A DNA stretch of 12,425 nucleotides from an uncultured Clostridium sp. (GTDB taxonomy: Bacteria > Bacillota > Clostridia > Lachnospirales > Lachnospiraceae). Shown in pieces: positions 9,801-12,425 of this stretch. The first letter of the stretch is position 1. Each line of letters begins with the position of its first letter. The notes below the pieces were generated by a model, which saw only the letters and a program-made list of their open reading frames with translations, ran no database searches and was not told where the DNA came from. Location of the stretch: positions 1 through 12,425 of the forward strand of contig CATWBR010000087.1 in the NCBI GenBank assembly GCA_958349075.1, read 5' to 3'. A program made the translations under genes and the position numbers.

Positions 9801-10978
9801 ATCTGCGCCTTCAGACCGTCACCAGGCCGCCGGAGCGGTATGCTGCGCTTATGGCCGGAAGAGCCCTGGTGCATGCGCCGTCCGAAGAGCAGCTTGAAAG
9901 TGCGCTGAAACTGTACTGTGACAGGGAGTTCCCGGTGAAATTATGGGAGAATGTGATTTTTAGCAGACGGGTGAAAAACTATTCGGAAGCAATGCTGGAC
10001 CGTCTGCTTTCCGGGGGCGGTTATTTCTGGAGAATGACGCCCGACGGGAGCCTGAGTTTCCACCGGTATGACGAGATTGACTGGGATGCAAAACAGCCGG
10101 ATGCCGAGTCGGGCCTTGAGGGGGATGAGCTGCTCATCTACAGGGAACTGAAGCGCAGGGGCGCCAGCTTTCTGATGGCCCTCACAGAGATACCGGCGGA
10201 GGACAGCGCGCAGGAAGTGCTTTTAAGGCTGGCAGGCCGCGGGCTTGTCTGCGCGGACAGCTTTGTGCCGGTGAGGCAGTGGCTGCATAAAGAAAAGATC
10301 AGGAAAGCGACGGCAAGGCAGCGCGTGAATGTGCGTGTAATGGCTTTGTCGGCCGGCCGGTGGGACATTGTAAGGCCACTGAAGAAAAAGGCCGGGGAAG
10401 AGCTGCTGGAGGGCTGCCTGCGTGAATATGCCCTGCTCAGCCGCGAGACATTCGGGCGGGCTGCCTCGGATGAGCTTAGAACCTGGCGGGAAGCCCTCGA
10501 TATCCTCAGTATCTGGGAATATACCGGCCGCGTCAGGAGAGGCTATTTTATCGAAGGGATGTCGGGCGCGCAGTTTATCGGAAAAGAAGAATTCGAGAGC
10601 GTGACGGCGGCTCTGGAACTGCGGGATGCTCCGATTATCTGGCTGAACGCGTCGGATCCGGCTCAGATTTGGGGGAAATGTCTAAAGCAGCCGGAGGGAA
10701 GGGAATTCCTTAATCTGCCGGGAACTGCGGTGGCTCTTCACGGCGGACTCCCTGCGGCGGTGTTCGAACGCCAGGGTAAAATCCTCAGGTTCTTCGGTGA
10801 GAAGAATGCGGAGGATCTTGAGCGGCTGCTTAGAGAGTTTGTGAAGGACTTCAGGGGAAAACGGCTGTTTCCGGAACGGAAACGGCTGATTGTGAAAGAA
10901 TTTCCGGACGGGGCGGGCGAAGCTTTAACCAAGGCGGGATTCCTGAGGGAGATGCAGGATTATGTACTGTATATCTGA
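6833..10978 (+). CDS. lhr: Lhr-type superfamily 2 ATP-dependent helicase
   Basis: A 1381-residue Large Helicase-Related protein, an ATP-driven 3'-5' single-stranded DNA translocase that unwinds DNA or RNA:DNA duplexes and is linked to DNA repair. RecA lobe 1 holds a Q-motif-like PTKVQKEAW (24-32), Walker A APTGTGKT with K51, DELH (165-168) and SAT (200-202). Lobe 2 holds HHGSLSKEQR, the ATSSMELGIDVG motif V and QRLGRAGH (350-357). After these come the family's winged helix and beta-barrel (to about residue 650), and then a long C-terminal domain. The total length is near that of full-length Lhr (E. coli about 1538) and well above the roughly 900-residue Lhr-Core, so the C-terminal domain is present. 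The ATG at 6833 has GGAGG 4 bases upstream and overlaps the GntR fragment's stop. M6 at 6848, with AAGGA 7 bases upstream, is a credible alternative that would restore a typical 'DLF.P..DWF' start. No exonuclease or ligase partner gene is adjacent. The gene ends 7 bases before a strong terminator. Confidence 0.93.
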   Translation: MKDQTMDLFSKPTADWFTSAFGMPTKVQKEAWTAIAGGNHVLVSAPTGTGKTLSAFLIFIDRLNALSENGELKEELYLLYVSPLKSLAGDIRENLRRPLDGIRREEGQAEIVTAVRTGDTLQRDRQRMIKHPPHILITTPESLYLMLTSKGGREILKTARAVILDELHALIDTKRGAHLMLSIARLDRLCGHNLQRIGLSATIEPLELAAEYLAPEPAVISAPVMEKRVKIEIVGTVPYGEKRKDPVWEELAKIVYEQCLSFKSVIAFSEGRRYAEKLAYYVNLLGGEDFARVHHGSLSKEQRSETEMALRAGQLRLLCATSSMELGIDVGEIDQVLQIGCPRTVSGTMQRLGRAGHNPGKVSVMTMYPRTAPESLYCGITAEVARKGGVEHAKPPRKCFDILAQHLVSMAVGEEYSVDDVMEVLGRAYPFYDVTKEDVRAVLRMLAGDYEHSREIPVRPRILYDRIHGRVIGDAYSRMLAVAAGGTIPDKGLYTAKTEDGVKLGELDEEFVYESQLGDRFLLGAFAWRIVGQDKDAVYVAPAPVEGARLPFWKGEIRGRTLRTSQAFGRIMREIETCAESSDEALLEELDRLGLDETAAGTAAGYLKRQIEATGGLPDDRTVIVEHFTDHTGGSQVMVHAQFGRRVNAPLSMLAQHAAGENGGPNLGCVDDEDGFLLYSYGDEKLPEGLLYRINPEQVRPVLEALLPLTPVFGMTFRYSAARALMMGVKHGGRQPLWMQRLRSTEMLDSLTGEKDHPLMRETRRECLEDLWDIDGVIEIINGIRSGRIAVREVYTDVASPMSLPFRWQAEAAEMYEYSPSTPGIRQAAYEELKQTELLKPSAEDLERQQERRKLPENEEQLHSLLMMEGDLAAGELPVPAQWLKKLAEKGQAVYMEPGVWIAAEQQEEYETAFAQGPESVEAAAHIVRRMLYYRGGQTAGGIGERYFFTPLFTEQIILELCRRESIVEDEGVYYHAKLYDRARKAALKNLRLQTVTRPPERYAALMAGRALVHAPSEEQLESALKLYCDREFPVKLWENVIFSRRVKNYSEAMLDRLLSGGGYFWRMTPDGSLSFHRYDEIDWDAKQPDAESGLEGDELLIYRELKRRGASFLMALTEIPAEDSAQEVLLRLAGRGLVCADSFVPVRQWLHKEKIRKATARQRVNVRVMALSAGRWDIVRPLKKKAGEELLEGCLREYALLSRETFGRAASDELRTWREALDILSIWEYTGRVRRGYFIEGMSGAQFIGKEEFESVTAALELRDAPIIWLNASDPAQIWGKCLKQPEGREFLNLPGTAVALHGGLPAAVFERQGKILRFFGEKNAEDLERLLREFVKDFRGKRLFPERKRLIVKEFPDGAGEALTKAGFLREMQDYVLYI

Positions 10979-10985
10979 TGATATC

Positions 10986-11029
10986 AAAAGAGCCATAAGG
11001 CCTGGAAACCAGGTCTTATGGCTCTTTTT
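10986..11029. terminator. Bidirectional rho-independent terminator between lhr and gltS
   Basis: A 20-base stem (10986-11005 with 11009-11028) encloses a 3-base AAA loop. The arms pair throughout except one G-U wobble (G at 11000 against T at 11014). The outer part is A-rich on the left and T-rich on the right, so it reads as a hairpin plus T tract on both strands: TTTTT on the plus strand for lhr and TTTT on the minus strand for gltS. It begins 7 bases after the lhr stop and lies 46 bases beyond the gltS stop, as expected for convergent genes. Confidence 0.93.
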
Positions 11030-11075
11030 CAGGGGAAGCCGCTATACTCACCATTTTACAGTGAAATGCCGTCTA

Positions 11076-12317
11076 TCAGCCGGTAAAGCCCTGTACAAAA
11101 GTCTTGATAAACCAGATGGTGGTCGGCTGATAAATAATATCAACCAGGAAAGCGCCTACAATAGGAACGATCATCATGGCTCTTCTGGACATGCCGTAAC
11201 GCTCGTTTACAGCAGTCATGTTAACAATAGCGGAAGGAGTTGCTCCAAGGGCATGTCCGCATAAACCTGCGCACATAACGGCGGCATCGTAATTCTTTCC
11301 GAGGATGCGGAATACTACGAAGTAAGCCATCAGTACCATGAAAAGCACCTGGCAGAATACGACGAGCGCAACGCCGCCGATGAGGCCTGCCAGCTCCCAG
11401 AGCTTCAGTGTCATAAGTGCAAGTGACAGATAGAGGCTTAACATTACATCGCCAATCCCTTCTACCAGAGGGTAATTGAAATTGTACATATGTACTTTTT
11501 CATTCAGGTTACGCACGATAACAGCAACAAACATGGCGCCGACATAGGTAGGGAAGGACATGTTGATTAAGGATCCGACCCATTTGGAAACCATGGTTCC
11601 GAGAGCCATACAAACAAGGATGGCCGTAACGTTCCTGATAATATCCGTACCGGAAAGCTTTTCACCTGTGTCGGAGTTGATACTCTCAACGTCCGTGGCA
11701 AAGTTTTCATTCTCATCCGGTTTTAAGTTGTATTTAACAATCAGACGGCGTCCGACTGGTCCGCCGACCAAAACGGCTGAAATCAGGCCGAAGGTTGCTG
11801 CGGCCGCGCCAACGAGGGGAGCCGTCTCGTAGCCCATCTCTGCGAACGTGCTTCCGTAGGATAAGGCCGCGCCGTGTCCGCCGATCATGGAGATGGCGCT
11901 GGACAGAAGCGCATAAGGAGCTTCGAGGCCGATTATCTTGGAAATTACAATGCCGATTGTATTCTGGAAGATGGAGAGGACTCCGCATGTAAGCCAGTAT
12001 ACAATAAGCAGCACGCCGCCCTTTTTAAGCAGGGCAAAGCTTGCGCCAAGTCCTACCGTGGTAAAGAAAGCCAGCATGAAAGGATCCTGGAATGTATTCG
12101 TAAAGTTAAAAGTGAAAGTGCCGGAGATGTGTCCCATCCATGTGATGAACATGAAAAGGAATCCTCCTACTACAGGAGCCGGGATACAATACTTGTCCAG
12201 AATTGTAAGCTTGCTCTTGATAAAATAGCCGATAACCAGAAGGACAGCGGCCATAGCCAGCGTCATAATGGCATCCGTGTTAATGTTGAGAATGTTCTCA
12301 ATAGTTTCAAACGTCAT
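11076..12317 (-). CDS. gltS: Sodium/glutamate symporter GltS
   Basis: Imports glutamate across the cytoplasmic membrane with sodium ions. The 413 residues match the family size (E. coli GltS is about 401). Hydrophobic segments run almost end to end, in two inverted halves separated by a polar cytoplasmic loop at about 196-226. Each half has the family's re-entrant loop motif: GGHGA (146-150) with nearby GAAAATFGL, and GHALGATPSAIVNM (354-367), the signature 'GLGATP.AI.NM' site. The end, VPIVGAFLVDI, is also typical. The start is set at the ATG at 12317 because GGAGG (12330-12326 on the minus strand) lies 8 bases upstream. The in-frame TTG at 12332 overlaps that ribosome site and is rejected. 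It is transcribed toward lhr, with a shared terminator. Substrate specificity is inferred from the family; related anion transport cannot be excluded. Confidence 0.94.
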   Translation of the reverse strand: MTFETIENILNINTDAIMTLAMAAVLLVIGYFIKSKLTILDKYCIPAPVVGGFLFMFITWMGHISGTFTFNFTNTFQDPFMLAFFTTVGLGASFALLKKGGVLLIVYWLTCGVLSIFQNTIGIVISKIIGLEAPYALLSSAISMIGGHGAALSYGSTFAEMGYETAPLVGAAAATFGLISAVLVGGPVGRRLIVKYNLKPDENENFATDVESINSDTGEKLSGTDIIRNVTAILVCMALGTMVSKWVGSLINMSFPTYVGAMFVAVIVRNLNEKVHMYNFNYPLVEGIGDVMLSLYLSLALMTLKLWELAGLIGGVALVVFCQVLFMVLMAYFVVFRILGKNYDAAVMCAGLCGHALGATPSAIVNMTAVNERYGMSRRAMMIVPIVGAFLVDIIYQPTTIWFIKTFVQGFTG

Positions 12318-12325
12318 TCTACCTA

Positions 12326-12330
12326 CCTCC
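12326..12330 (-). promoter_or_regulatory. Ribosome binding site of gltS (GGAGG)
   Basis: The minus strand reads GGAGG, then an 8-base spacer, then ATG at 12317. This consensus site decides the gltS start, because the upstream in-frame TTG (12332-12330) overlaps its first base. Confidence 0.85.
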
Positions 12331-12353
12331 AATTGTGAAATTCTGGTGTACTT

Positions 12354-12367
12354 ACTTATTAATAAGT
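12354..12367. promoter_or_regulatory. Perfect 14-bp palindrome upstream of gltS, possible operator
   Basis: ACTTATTAATAAGT is identical to its own reverse complement. It lies about 37 bases before the gltS start codon. It abuts and shares one base with a consensus -35-like TTGACA on the minus strand (12372-12367). A convincing -10 at standard spacing is not visible (16-17 bases away reads TACACC or ACACCA). A wider pair, TGTAC on the left and GTACA on the right, flanks the palindrome with unequal spacing. The position would suit an operator between promoter and gene, but the regulator is unknown, and AT-rich palindromes can occur by chance. Confidence 0.4.
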
Positions 12368-12425
12368 GTCAAATGTACATCGAGCCGCCATTGCTTCCCT
12401 TCCCCTGTGCAGAAACAATAAAAAC

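Noticed and set aside
11874..12338. 154-residue plus-strand open frame opposite gltS
   Set aside because: gltS on the minus strand has clear family motifs and a strong ribosome site; the opposite frame has no recognisable features.

Overview
The window looks like chromosomal DNA from a gut-type Firmicute, most likely Lachnospiraceae (Clostridium / Enterocloster / Lacrimispora-like). This rests on near-50% GC, strong Gram-positive ribosome binding sites, very large multi-PAS hybrid kinases, GGDEF/EAL proteins with few conserved GGDEF residues, and a GltS-type glutamate transporter. I cannot fix genus or species from the sequence alone.

Layout, left to right. Bases 1-51 are the last 16 codons of a methyl-accepting chemotaxis protein. 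After an AT-rich gap with an extended -10 promoter comes a membrane-anchored GGDEF-EAL protein (260-2209). Its GGDEF signature is destroyed and its EAL catalytic set is complete, so it is predicted to be a c-di-GMP phosphodiesterase. Seventy-five bases downstream, with no terminator between, is a 1432-residue soluble hybrid histidine kinase (2285-6583). It has a long tandem array of PAS and PAS-like sensor domains, two of which carry a C-x(9-10)-C-x2-C cluster, followed by HisKA, HATPase and receiver domains. These three genes form a signal-transduction neighbourhood.

Next comes a 65-codon GntR-type winged-helix fragment (6639-6836) cut off inside the wing. Its stop codon overlaps the start of a full-length Lhr-type superfamily 2 helicase (6833-10978). 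The helicase ends at a strong, near-perfect hairpin that works in both orientations (10986-11029) and is shared with the convergent gltS gene (11076-12317, minus strand), a sodium/glutamate symporter. The right-hand edge (12318-12425) is the gltS leader, with a 14-bp perfect palindrome.

All genes appear intact except the MCP (cut by the window edge) and the GntR fragment. I see no mobile element, CRISPR array, tRNA or rRNA. No clearly new system is evident. The points most worth a second look are the paired cysteine-cluster PAS modules in the kinase, the kinase-phosphodiesterase pairing without a visible output partner, and the truncated GntR domain that supplies the helicase with its translation start region.
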